The position numbers were made by a program, and so were the translations under genes. A DNA stretch of 64,000 bases from Nothophaeocryptopus gaeumannii (lineage: Eukaryota; Ascomycota; Dothideomycetes; Mycosphaerellales; Mycosphaerellaceae). This document shows, one piece after another, positions 51,056 through 60,259 of the stretch (position 1 is its first letter; each line of letters opens with the position of its first letter). Location: contig JASISA010000022.1 in the NCBI GenBank assembly GCA_031771865.1, positions 124,001 to 188,000 of the forward strand, written 5' to 3'. The notes beneath the pieces are model-generated. The model searched no databases and was not told where the DNA came from. It saw nothing but the letters and a program-made list of their open reading frames with translations.

Positions 51056-52633
51056 TTAAAAACAAATTACAACGCCGTGAACGTCCGCGGTCATCGACTG
51101 TGGCCGCCGGAACTTGGAATCATTGGCCGTGTTCCGCCCAAAGCCTTCGTTCGCCGTGCTCTTGGTAGAGTTCGAAGCCACTTTCGAGAGCTGGAGATGC
51201 TCGAATCCGCTTTCAACCGGCGAGATTTGGTCGCCTTCCTCCGCCAGAATTGAGCTCGATGTCTGGGGTTCCATTTGGGGTGTTGATCCCGAAACAGAGC
51301 GTTGCGAGCCACATCGTACCGAATTTGACCCGTTGTTGAAGTTGTGAGCCTTGTAGGTTGGTGGCTGAAGGTCCCACTCTTCCAGGAGCTCCATACGCCA
51401 ATTCACCTTCATCCTGCGTCCGTGTGCAATCACAATGTCACTCGCTCGAGGAGCGTCTGCGAGTAGGATAGGCATACACCTTCGGATATACCGTTGAACC
51501 TGCGCTGCTGACCGAGTGTGAGGTGGACACCACTTGCCATCTGCATCGAAATTCGTGTTCGGCGTGGCATACATCATGTCGTCAGACAATGTAGAGTCGA
51601 TCGTGTCGGAGGTCATCTGTCGAGTGTTCATGGGCCGAGTATTTTCTTCTACTTGAGATGCTGGCGCTGCGACCTCTTCTCGAATCATGGAAAGATCCAC
51701 CTCGTCCTCCTCGCGTGCTGGCGTTTGAGGCGCGGTGGCCTGGCTCTCTGCGGTCTCGGTCCGCAGCAGGTGCAGCCGATTGCCAGCAAAGCCTGGATAC
51801 ACGTTGCGGAAGATGCGCTCTTGCTCGGCGAGGAGCGTCGGATCCGCGAGGTCACCACTCAAACGAGGTCTCGGCCGCCTCCTCCGTCTGGGCACGGTAC
51901 ATTGCTTCGGGATGCTGCGCTCATCAACAGGCTGAGAAATGTCTATGGCAGCGCTCAATACTGCAAGGAGCGAGCTGATATGTTCTTCAGTAGAATGAGC
52001 GAGGAGAATTTGATCGGTCTCAGCTCGCAGCCGCAGAATGGTTTGCTTGACAGGCTTGAACATGTCTGGGTCCTTTTGCCAAGCTCTCCGCCTCGCAGGA
52101 GAAGGCACGAGATGTGCCAGTCGGGTCTGTGGAACCAACACGGTATGCTGTGCATCTGGAGCCAAGCCTACTTCGGCATGCTGCAGCGTGTACGATCGGA
52201 GAAGCTTGCCTGCGGCTGCATCTTTCACTCTGTGGAAAGTGATCATGGGCCCGCGGACGACAGCGAAAACTTCTCTCCACTCGCCCTCGCAAGAGCCATG
52301 AAGCGGGCTAATAGATTCCAGATTCAATAGGACCTTGGCCTCAAAGCCCACTGTGCACGAATACTTGGGCAGTCGCTCCTGCCCTTCAGCCGTCGAATGC
52401 AGCGGGGCCGGCCGCGACCGTGTGGCGGCAGCGTATGTCGGCGGCGCGTCGTTGGATACAGCACATGTCGTCTGAAATAGGTTGCAGTAGGACGTAGGTC
52501 TTCGAGAATGTCTTGAGACGCGCACTTCCGCCTGATCCCGGTTCGCCTCGGACGCTGACGTCTCACCTTCCGGATGTTCGGGTTGTCGTCTTCGCAGGTC
52601 GGCACCCAGCATTGCGAGATTGAAGTGTGCCAT
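51056..52633 (-). CDS. PH-domain protein, function unknown
   Basis: Intronless, 525 aa from the ATG at 52633 (the frame extends to a GTG at 52756). The start MAHFNLAMLGADLRRRQPE leads through a disordered stretch to LPKYSCTVGFEAKVLLNLES. This opens a pleckstrin-homology-like domain (about 95-235) with the pattern WREVFAVVRGPMITFHRVK and a C-terminal helix near SSLLAVLSAAIDIS. A basic run follows (PRRRRRPRPRL). Later, KWCPPHTRSAAQVQRYIRRCMPILLADAPRASDIVI is a compact conserved-looking block, then GRRMKVNWRMELLEEWDLQPPTY. PH domains bind phosphoinositides or proteins, so cortical or endosomal localisation is possible. Similar proteins are common in filamentous Ascomycota without an assigned role. 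Confidence 0.8.
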   Translation of the reverse strand: MAHFNLAMLGADLRRRQPEHPEGETSASEANRDQAEVRVSRHSRRPTSYCNLFQTTCAVSNDAPPTYAAATRSRPAPLHSTAEGQERLPKYSCTVGFEAKVLLNLESISPLHGSCEGEWREVFAVVRGPMITFHRVKDAAAGKLLRSYTLQHAEVGLAPDAQHTVLVPQTRLAHLVPSPARRRAWQKDPDMFKPVKQTILRLRAETDQILLAHSTEEHISSLLAVLSAAIDISQPVDERSIPKQCTVPRRRRRPRPRLSGDLADPTLLAEQERIFRNVYPGFAGNRLHLLRTETAESQATAPQTPAREEDEVDLSMIREEVAAPASQVEENTRPMNTRQMTSDTIDSTLSDDMMYATPNTNFDADGKWCPPHTRSAAQVQRYIRRCMPILLADAPRASDIVIAHGRRMKVNWRMELLEEWDLQPPTYKAHNFNNGSNSVRCGSQRSVSGSTPQMEPQTSSSILAEEGDQISPVESGFEHLQLSKVASNSTKSTANEGFGRNTANDSKFRRPQSMTADVHGVVICF

Positions 52634-53205
52634 TGCTATAGCAGACGGCGTGCAGCTCGCTAGGGAAGGTGAGAGCAGGCTGGCGTCTTGAAAGCGCTGG
52701 CGGATTCGGACAATAGGTAGTAATACCTCATGCGCCGTCGCACAGTAACTAGTCACCAGATCACTCAGGCAATGGCTGTCTCCTCTCGCTGACTCCTCGG
52801 CGCCGGGCGAAGCCTGATATCCGCGTGCCGCAACTACCCGACCATTTGCCTTTCCAATATGTCCGAGTCCAAGCCGGGGTTGGCAAGGGCAGTGGTGGTG
52901 GCGGTGGTGGAGGAGATGGACGATGTGTCTGTTTTGTGTCGGCGAGGGAGAGGGCGGAGGAGAGATGTCGCTGCAGGTGGTATTATTGAAGGAATCACGA
53001 GGCGTTAGGAGTGCTTGTCCAGACTAATCCTCCTTTGACGGCGATCTGCACAACCGTTGGAGACCCTGAACTCAGAGCGGTCAGATGCCACCTCCCCGCT
53101 CCAGCGCGACAGGGAAGCTTCGATGGGTTGGGTTGGACCTTGATGATGAAGACCGGGAGAGCGCGCAAGAAGAGATCAAAGGACTGGTGGGTATCGACCC
53201 GTCTA

Positions 53206-53249
<44 letters not shown>
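53206..53249. repeat. trinucleotide microsatellite (TAC)n
   Basis: 44 bp, about 14.7 perfect units. A long open frame through it reads poly-Tyr or poly-Leu on one strand and poly-Val on the other, which is an artefact of the repeat. A second, similar array is at 57288-57327. Confidence 0.95.
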
Positions 53250-53651
53250 ACGTCTTGTAGGCTATGTACACTTCAGGCTTGCGCAATACTACTACTAGCA
53301 TCTTACCTAGCCGGCCGGGCCATGCGAATTCGCCTGAGAGAGTCTGGACTCTGCACAAAGCGCCACCTGCTCCGCCTGTTCGTAGCGTGCAAGCGACCTG
53401 GACCACACCAGAACGGTGACAATCATCACCTCCTCCATCAAGGCGAGCAAGGCTCCATGCAAGCCGAAGGAGATCCGCTCCTCGCCAGTTCGTGGGTTCA
53501 AAGAGGCTTCCCCCATCTCACCTCTCGCAGTGGTAGTCTGATCCATCATCCTGCTCACTATCCATCTCTATCCTCTGGAACAAGAATTTGCAACATCAAC
53601 AACTACGCACACTAGCCTTGAAGGTTAATTCGCACCCGCTCACCTCATCAG

Positions 53652-54160
53652 TCAGCGATAGTCAATTCTCACCCCTTCAACACTACCCCGAATTTCATCC
53701 ATGATTCGTGCCATGCCAGCATAATCCAACACTCGTCTGACAATCCCAGACTTCTTACGTACAGCAGGTGCATTATCAGCCGCCACCTCTGGCACAGTGG
53801 CACCGAGGCGCACCTTGGTAGCATGGAGTTCGCCTGCAGCTGGACCGCTAATCCGCCAAACGCCCATGCCGTCTGCTCGCGTACACGTTCGCCGTAGGCC
53901 TTTCCAAGCACGACCACCACTCAATCTAGAGCTGCTTGACGTCTTCTGATTGCGCACTCCGTGACTGGATCGTCGGAGCTGCCCAAGGGCACATGCACGA
54001 CGAATCCTCGCCCAAATTGAATTTCGTGTTGGTGACACGCTTTGATAAGAGGTTCGTTTTCCTTCATGCGCTTCAACGGCCCCATGAGGCATTGCATAGT
54101 CGTCGCTTCGTAAATTTGCCGACAAGCGTTGCTTGCCATCTTCCATCTTAATTCAGACAT
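53652..54160 (-). CDS. weak candidate gene in two overlapping frames
   Basis: Two minus-strand frames each look partly coding. One starts at the ATG at 54160 (MSELRWKMASNACRQIYEAT, later EIQFGRGFVVHVPLGSSDDP) and stops at 53921. The other is open from 54146 to 53652, and its second half (ELHATKVRLGATVPEVAADN, then VRRVLDYAGMARIMDEI) looks protein-like. A single gene would need an intron or a frameshift near 53925-53960. I tried the visible GT/AG pairs and none gave a clean join. No family is recognised. Confidence 0.25.
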
Positions 54161-54352
54161 GCCTCAATCATGGAGCTCTCGTAAGGCTCAGTCCCTTTTG
54201 TCATCCATAGAGCACTAATATGCTCGTCAAAGGGCAACCTTCGCCATTGCTGACCGTGAGCAAGATAGCTCTATGCCTTGCTCCGAAACGCCTTCCCTCC
54301 ACGCAATATTTGAGGAAACCTCACATCGCGACTATATGTACAAGGTTGGTCC

Positions 54353-55927
54353 TCATGGCTGAGGCACAGACGGCTGCGTGCGCCGCCGCCGCTGCTTGCC
54401 TGCGCCCTCCTGTCTTTGAGCTAGCACTTCTCGCAACGCTGGGTCGTCTCGGTCTTTGTCGACGTGGTGAACTCGGACGTGCCTACACGAGGGTCAGCGC
54501 AGAGCTGTGTTTAGGCATGTTTCACCAAGCTTCATACCGTTGAAGATTGTCCGGTCGAGGGTATCGGTGCTCCCTATCGGGGCAAAAGGGACAGATGTAC
54601 CCGGGACTGTTGTGGACCAGCTGCAGAGCGAAGGGTGGATTATCAGCGAGTGTCTTAGACATCGAATGGCTTCCAGCCTTTGAGATCTTACCCCATGTCT
54701 CAGCATTTCATTCTTTCTCTTGAATGTCTTTCCACAGTCCTTCACAGGACAGCAGTGCGGCCGGTTCTGAGAATGCACATTTCGATGGGAGCTATCTCAT
54801 GGTCAGATGTGGCTGCACACGAGCAATTGCTCCGCTCCTACTTACCTAAGAAGATACTGAGTCTGAAATGGTATCGCAGTGCAGCCTGGATAGTCGCACT
54901 TGAACCCGCCCGCAGGAACCACTGACATTCCTACTGGAGGTGGCAAGATCGGCCGTTGCATGCCATCGGTCGGCAGCGGTCCATCAATGGGAGTGGTGTG
55001 ACTGGTGCTATAGCCTTCCGTGCCTGAGCTGGTATGTCCATGACTTTCACCCGATGAATTATTTGTGGGAAGACTTGCCGGGAAGGGCGGTCCCACGTCA
55101 GTGATGGCGGAAGACCTTCGCCTGTCGGTATAATACGCAGCAGGCTGATATTGACGTGGCGATCCATAATGCTGGCCCTCACTGATTGTGCTCGTCGGTG
55201 ATCGCGGCCCATAGCTGTGGTACGTGGTTGGTGACGTCTGCGCGCTATTCGAGTAGGAAGGGAAAAGGGGCATCATTGGAGATTGGGAGGTCGCCGAGCC
55301 GAAAGAGTGGCTGTGGTGATGTGACGCCGGCGGCATTCGGGGATCCTGCTGCGTCGCAGCTTCGGCTAGCTCTGTGAGCTGGCCTAACTGTCCTGTCAAC
55401 TGGCGAAAGGACGGCAAGCTTTGCGCATTTGGAGATGAGGTGGTCACGTCTTTGGTAGGTGACGTCGGCTGAACCACAGGCAGAGTGTTTGCTGTACCTT
55501 CTTCGATCGGAATCGCATGCTTTCGTAGCGTCGGAGAGTTCGCGATGGAATCCTTAGTAGGAGCCTTCACTGCCTCTTGTGTTGGTGAAGTCCTCACCGT
55601 CAAAGGAGTATTTCTTCCACTGCGTGGAGGACGGTACTTGGAGTCGACTTGCGGCACGTGCTCTGTACTGTTCTGAGCCGAGTCCACTCTGGTTCGTTCC
55701 ACAAGATCCTTGTTTTCAGACTGCGATTGCGACTGCGACGCACGATCACTCTCTTGGACAGCTGCGGCTGCAGTCGCTTTCAGTGCGTCGTTCGAGTTGC
55801 CTGTCGCAGTCACCTCAATTTGAGCGTCAAGTCTGATGTTGAACGTTAAGCCATCCGGCAGACCTGTGACTGCCTCGTCGGCGAGAGTGGGCTTTCCGGG
55901 CTGATCAGCCGCGGCTTGATCTGACAT
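54353..55927 (-). CDS. C2H2 zinc-finger transcription factor
   Basis: Four exons on the minus strand: 54846-55927, 54692-54791, 54538-54620 and 54353-54482, giving 464 aa from the ATG at 55927. The first 340 residues are disordered and Ser/Thr/Gln/Pro-rich, with several S/T-P sites. The three C-terminal fingers are split by the introns. Finger 1 (FKCDYPGC ... LLSSHRNVH) spans the first intron. Finger 2 (CPVKDCGKTFKRKNEMLRH, completed by GLVH) spans the second. Finger 3 (CPFCPDREHRYPRPDNLQRHVRVHH) spans the third. The tail VDKDRDDPALREVLAQRQEG and RRRRRT is typical of this fungal factor family. Nuclear DNA binding is firm; the target genes are unknown. All joins keep phase and total 1395 nt. 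Confidence 0.9.
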
Positions 55928-56820
55928 CTCACTGCTCTCGCCACCAGACTGCGATCTTGGGCCGAGCTGGCCTAAGTTGGAAGCAAATGCCTGGCAATAA
56001 TTCAATGACCAGGCAGGACGAATGCCGGATTGTGTTGATAGCTGATGTTTGCGGCTTGTTGTCGGCGGCTCAGACGTCCGACCCTTTCCTGGAACGACTA
56101 GTGGAATGCTTCTTCGTGTTTGTATTGTCACGCTCGTAGGTCCAGCTCCGATTAAATGGTCAGGGTAAGGAATATGTTATGGGGGAGATTGAAGACGACG
56201 ACGACGCGTCAATGTACCCGAAAGCAGAGCCAGTAGTCATCAAGGAGCTCGTGGGCGAGAGGCTAGTGAAACGCTTCCACCTCGCAGGACCTGAAGAGCG
56301 TGGGTGATTGCGCGCTCGGAAGACGCCTGTGACCAAATCAGAATCGACAGAAATACGAGGCTATAGCAAATGCTTCATGGATGCAGCGAGGGGTTGAAGA
56401 CGACAGCGCCTCATTCACTCGATACCGCCTCCGCAGCTCAGGGTCCGCACACATGCGCGAACGCAATCGCTGTACGGAGTCGAGAGGGGGAGAGGTTGCG
56501 AGCAACGCGACTGTCAAGGTGGAGTGGAAGTCGGGAAGGTGGTAGATGGGCTGAACATGTGCTATATTGGCCGGAGTCGAATTGTGTCGTGGCCATGTGT
56601 TCTCGCATGGAATGCGTGGTTGTGTTTAGGTGGGCTTCGAAGCGTAAAGCAGCATAGCATGCATGCCTGGGCAGTTGAACTTACCGCAGCATTTCGCGCG
56701 GCTCAAGCCCACGGTGACGATGACGTCGAACGGAAGCGGATGGTGGTGTCCGGCACAGCGCGCGGTTGAGGAGGTGAATTGGGTTGCGCGGGCGGGTGAG
56801 GAGTGACGGAGTGATTGAAG

Positions 56821-56871
56821 CTGCGTTGCGTTGCGTTGTGTTGCGTTGCGATGCGTTGCGATGCGTTGCGA
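56821..56871. repeat. 5-mer repeat TGCGT with TGCGA variants
   Basis: About ten units of TTGCG and related 5-mers, some changed to ATGCG. It is a degenerate minisatellite in the divergent promoter. Confidence 0.85.
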
Positions 56872-57211
56872 AGTCGATTTGGGGGAGTCGGGCAGGTTGT
56901 TGGAGACAGGACAGGACAGGATATGACAGGATATGACAGGCAGGTAGGCAGGCGCAGGGACAGGTGAGCGGCTGCAAAGAAAGAAGCAAGTCGGTTGGCG
57001 CTGGTCGGTGGTCATCCGCAGTGGTCCAGTCCAGGCCTCGCGATCAGCAAAGTTGGCACTTGTCGCGGCTCGAGTAGTCTGCACACTGTGGCAGGTGTTT
57101 TTGAGCCTCACAGTCCTCGTGGCCCTCCACACTACGGAGCATGGACTTCCTCCCACTATCGCTCGTCCTCTGTCAGTAGCCGACGATCTCTGCAGAGGAT
57201 GCAGCGGACAA

Positions 57212-57262
57212 GGTGCGGTGCGGTGCGTTGCGTTGCGTTGCGCTGCGCTGCGCTGCGCTGCT
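57212..57262. repeat. 5-mer repeat TGCGG/TGCGT/TGCGC
   Basis: Ten units in three homogeneous blocks: GTGCG, then TTGCG, then CTGCG. It is the same core as the tract at 56821-56871, about 350 bp away. The block structure suggests stepwise slippage expansions. Confidence 0.85.
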
Positions 57263-57287
57263 CGTGGAGGAGCTGCACTGATGACTG

Positions 57288-57327
<40 letters not shown>
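57288..57327. repeat. trinucleotide microsatellite (CTA)n
   Basis: 40 bp, about 13 perfect units, the same motif and orientation as the array at 53206-53249. Confidence 0.95.
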
Positions 57328-57713
57328 CATCTGAATCTACATCTGTCTACCCTGCTGTGGCTTTGGAGACTGGAGTTCCCCTCTCACAGTACTCGGAGTA
57401 GTTAGTTAGTTCTGTTGTGTACAGGGAGCGAGCCGTGCCAGGATTGGCCCAGCCCACTTGCGCCAGGCCTCCGTCTTATAACCATTCATCTGCACACCAC
57501 ACGTCCTGCAGCCGACCAGCCAGCACCCTCCATGCTCCATGCTTCATGCTTCATAGGGAGGCGGCGCGCAATTCTCACTTGCCTCAGTGTTCCTGCCTCC
57601 AAGAACAGATGCTTCCTGGCCTTCACTGCTTTAGGAGAACGTTCTTCTGCACCACTGCCTGTTCCCTTCACGCTGTCCGCTACACAATCATTCCCTCGAT
57701 ATCTCGGCGGCTC

Positions 57714-59367
57714 ATGGCTTCCAAGCGCACCGCATCGCACGGCTCCGGCAAGCCGGCGAAGAGGGCCAGGATAGCTCTTCCGGAATACCATGAGACGCCG
57801 CAAGTCAAGGATCTCGACGGCAGCGTGCGATGGCCCGCGCCAAGATTGCAAATGAACAAGGCGCGCGAGATCATCATGGCAAGGTAAGATGATATCCGAC
57901 CGACCTCGCCGACTAGTCCACTGCTTTACCCGTTCGCCATCTCGCTCTTACACCTCCTCCAATCTGCGTTTCACAGGGCTTAACCCTGCGAGCTAGGAGA
58001 GTAGGAACTCTGTTCGATCTTGCCTTCGTCTTGATTGCTCGCTCACAAAGACTGACAGCATGGTAGTGCAAAGTCAGAAGGCACCGTTTTGATTCGTCCC
58101 TGATAAAGACGCCGATGGTCTTTCTGCAGGTGCCATCCTACGGCATACACTTGGACTGCTCGGCTTACCGCCAGAACGTCTTCGCGTGCATTTTCTGGCC
58201 AAGGGCAACACGATTCATAGCGAAGATGAGAGAGGACGCATGGCTGAACATGATCCGGCGTTCATTTTTGTCGTAGATCAGGGCAGTCGTCCTGGACCGC
58301 CTCTGATCGACAAGAAGCACACCGGCTTAATCATCGACCACCACTACGCCACGGCGACTGACTTTCCAGACGGCGCAGAGCACGTCAATGCATGCGAATC
58401 GCCACCGGTCGCCACAAGCTCTCTGCTCGTGTACGAACTGTGCAAAGCACTTCACGAAGAAGTATCGTCTCGATGCGGATGGCTTTGTAAGAATTTCAAG
58501 GACTGTAATCTGTCTAGTGATCGTACTCAGACTGACTTTCGCTCTCATCTTGCAGGCGTAGTAGGCACTCACGGAGATCTTGGCAACACTCTGAAATGGC
58601 AGCCGCCCTTCCCCGATATGGCTGTCACAATGAAGAAGTACACCAAAAAAACTTTGAATGATGTTGTCAGTCTTGTCAATGCCCCAAGACGAGCGAGTTC
58701 ATACGACGTGCGTTGCGCATGGGAGGCAATATGCGACACCGCTGAGCCAGGGAGTGTATTGAACAACAAAAGATTATTGACAGCCCGTGCTGAAGTCAAT
58801 GCTGAGGTCGAGAGATGTACCCACACGCCGCCGAAGTTCTCAGGTGACAACAAGGTCGCCGTGTTTCGCATCAGCAGCGCTGCGCAAGTCCATCCAGTTA
58901 TCGCAACCCGATGGGCTGGACATCTGCAAAGCAAAGCGCTTGAGATAGTCATGGTCGCCAATGAAGGCTATCTTCCTGGAAAGGTCAACTTCAGCTGTCG
59001 GATACCAAGATGTGCCAGAACCAAGGACCCTCCGGTGAACATAATCCAAAGCCTAAAAGCATATGCCAGTCTGCCTGAGGTCAAGGAGTATAATGACGGC
59101 GAGGCAAGCCCGTTGGCCAGAAATTCACCATCATTACTTGAAAGGCTTGGGGACGACTTCGCTCGAGGACATGTACAGGCTAGCGGAGGCATTGTTGCTA
59201 CGGACGACTTTGAAGTTCTGATGCGAAGGATGCAAGTGGGTGCCAAGAAGCCGTCGAGGAAGGAAAAGGACTCTACTCCGCCCAAGGCTAAGATGAAGGA
59301 CATCGACTCGAAGCAGAAGAACACTCTCCTTGCGTATTTCAAGAAAGGCAACAACGACAGCAAGTAG
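57714..59367 (+). CDS. DHH-family phosphoesterase with a frameshift near the catalytic motif
   Basis: Exons 57714-57883, 58067-58486 and 58556-59367; about 466 aa if one extra base is ignored. The start MASKRTASHGSGKPAKRARI looks nuclear. Exon 2 reads SAKSEGTVLIRP and then, in the next frame, DKDADGLSAGAILRHTLGLL, the metal-binding DxD motif of RecJ-like enzymes. One surplus base in 58098-58101 (CCCT where CCT is needed) separates them. LIIDHHYAT gives the DHH motif, and GTHGDLGN another conserved block. The C terminus ends NTLLAYFKK, close to a PCNA-binding (PIP) motif. Phosphodiesterase or exonuclease activity is inferred from the family. The 69-nt second intron lacks a stop. An in-frame ATG at 57609 would add a presequence-like extension. 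The gene is either freshly broken or misassembled at this base. Confidence 0.82.
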
Positions 59368-60259
59368 AACCAGCAGTGTGCCCGTTCAAGCACTAGCCAA
59401 AGACGGATGAAGCTCTACCTGTGCCACTACTTTGTCATGCTCCGTCAGCTTCCACAAACACATTCGAAGTGGCTTGCTCCCGGTTCTTCCCCATCAATGC
59501 AACACAGTATGGGGGCACTCGCGAGCATCATCGCTTGACATCAGTTGTGTGTGGGTGGCAGTCGAGAGCACAGAGTCTGAAGCTTGACGAGCAGAGAGTC
59601 GTCCGTCTCGGACGAGTCTATCGCCACCGGAACGGATGTCTTGAAGATGCCGATACAGCCTAAGGCCCTGTATACTTAGCGAAAGTTGAGCCAACTTCTT
59701 ATCAACTTCTGAGGGGCTAGAAGTTAGCCGAAGAAGGTAGGAAGTTGGGTTTTGCCTAAGGCAAAGAAGCTAGCCACCTTCTTGACAGAGAGAGACCTCT
59801 AGAGGTGATTACCAACTTCATCCGTGCGTCTTCCAAGAACCTGCCTTCTTTTAGCAGTTCCGAAGGGAAGCTCGGTCCAGGAGCAAGAAGTTGAGAAAAG
59901 TTGACTTCTCGTAGTATACACCCAACTTCTCTAAATTTATCCCTAAGAAGTTAGCAGAAGTTGGCCTAACACGCCTATGACTTCTGCGAAGTATACAGGG
60001 CCTAACTTGGATGAGGATGGAGGAGCGCGTGCGGGATCAGCCCTACCTCTTGTGATTGGTGGAATGTGTTGAGTAAGCTTGGTCCGGCTCAGCTCTGCGA
60101 CCAAAGACATGGCCTGCTCCTTGCCGACAGTGGCGCGGTCTTTACGACTTCGCCATTTGCTCGCTCACACTGTTTGTGTCTTGTGAACTCATGTATAGCT
60201 AACATACCATGGCTTGAGTGCTATCATCAACCAGCTCTACGTTCCTCGAACGATCAACC
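59368..60259. other. intergenic holding a MITE
   Basis: About 890 bp between the DHH gene and the exporter gene; 339 bp of it is a MITE. Outside it there are only short frames. The final 200 bp are the exporter promoter. Confidence 0.6.
59664..60002. mobile_element. MITE, PIF/Harbinger-like, 339 bp
   Basis: The left end starts GGCCCTGTATACTTAGCGAA and the right end, read on the other strand, GGCCCTGTATACTTCGCAGAA. The first 16 bases are identical. TAA stands directly outside both ends (59661-59663 and 60003-60005), a 3-bp target duplication of the TWA kind used by PIF/Harbinger transposases. The interior is non-coding and packed with AAGTT/AACTT motifs in both directions (about fifteen), so a single strand could fold into many hairpins. 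The size and lack of coding capacity fit a MITE mobilised by an element elsewhere. The superfamily call rests on the target site and the GGC-type ends only. Confidence 0.8.

Larger units (their letters stand above)
52634..54352. other. intergenic with trinucleotide repeat and a weak gene candidate
   Basis: About 1.7 kb. The left end is the promoter of the PH-domain gene. It contains a long ACT repeat (53206-53249) and a possible small minus-strand gene (53652-54160), listed separately. The rest shows nothing supportable. Confidence 0.45.
55928..57713. promoter_or_regulatory. divergent, repeat-rich promoter of the C2H2 and DHH genes
   Basis: About 1.8 kb between divergent starts. It holds two 5-mer repeat tracts, GACAGGATAT-type repeats (about 56905-56960) and a (CTA)n array. 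A pyrimidine-rich stretch precedes the DHH start, and the DHH frame stays open upstream to about 57417. No separate gene is supported. Confidence 0.5.

Noticed and set aside
53011..53250. Open frame with a poly-tyrosine end
   Set aside because: The end is made by the (TAC)n microsatellite and the start has no protein-like features.
56626..57330. 234-codon minus-strand frame beginning with poly-valine
   Set aside because: It runs through three repeat tracts (TAC and TGCGN), which stay open in any frame, and contains no domain.
58086..58110. An intron to explain the DHH frame change
   Set aside because: No AG acceptor exists between the in-frame TGA and the catalytic DKD codons, and the upstream frame already encodes the conserved strand.
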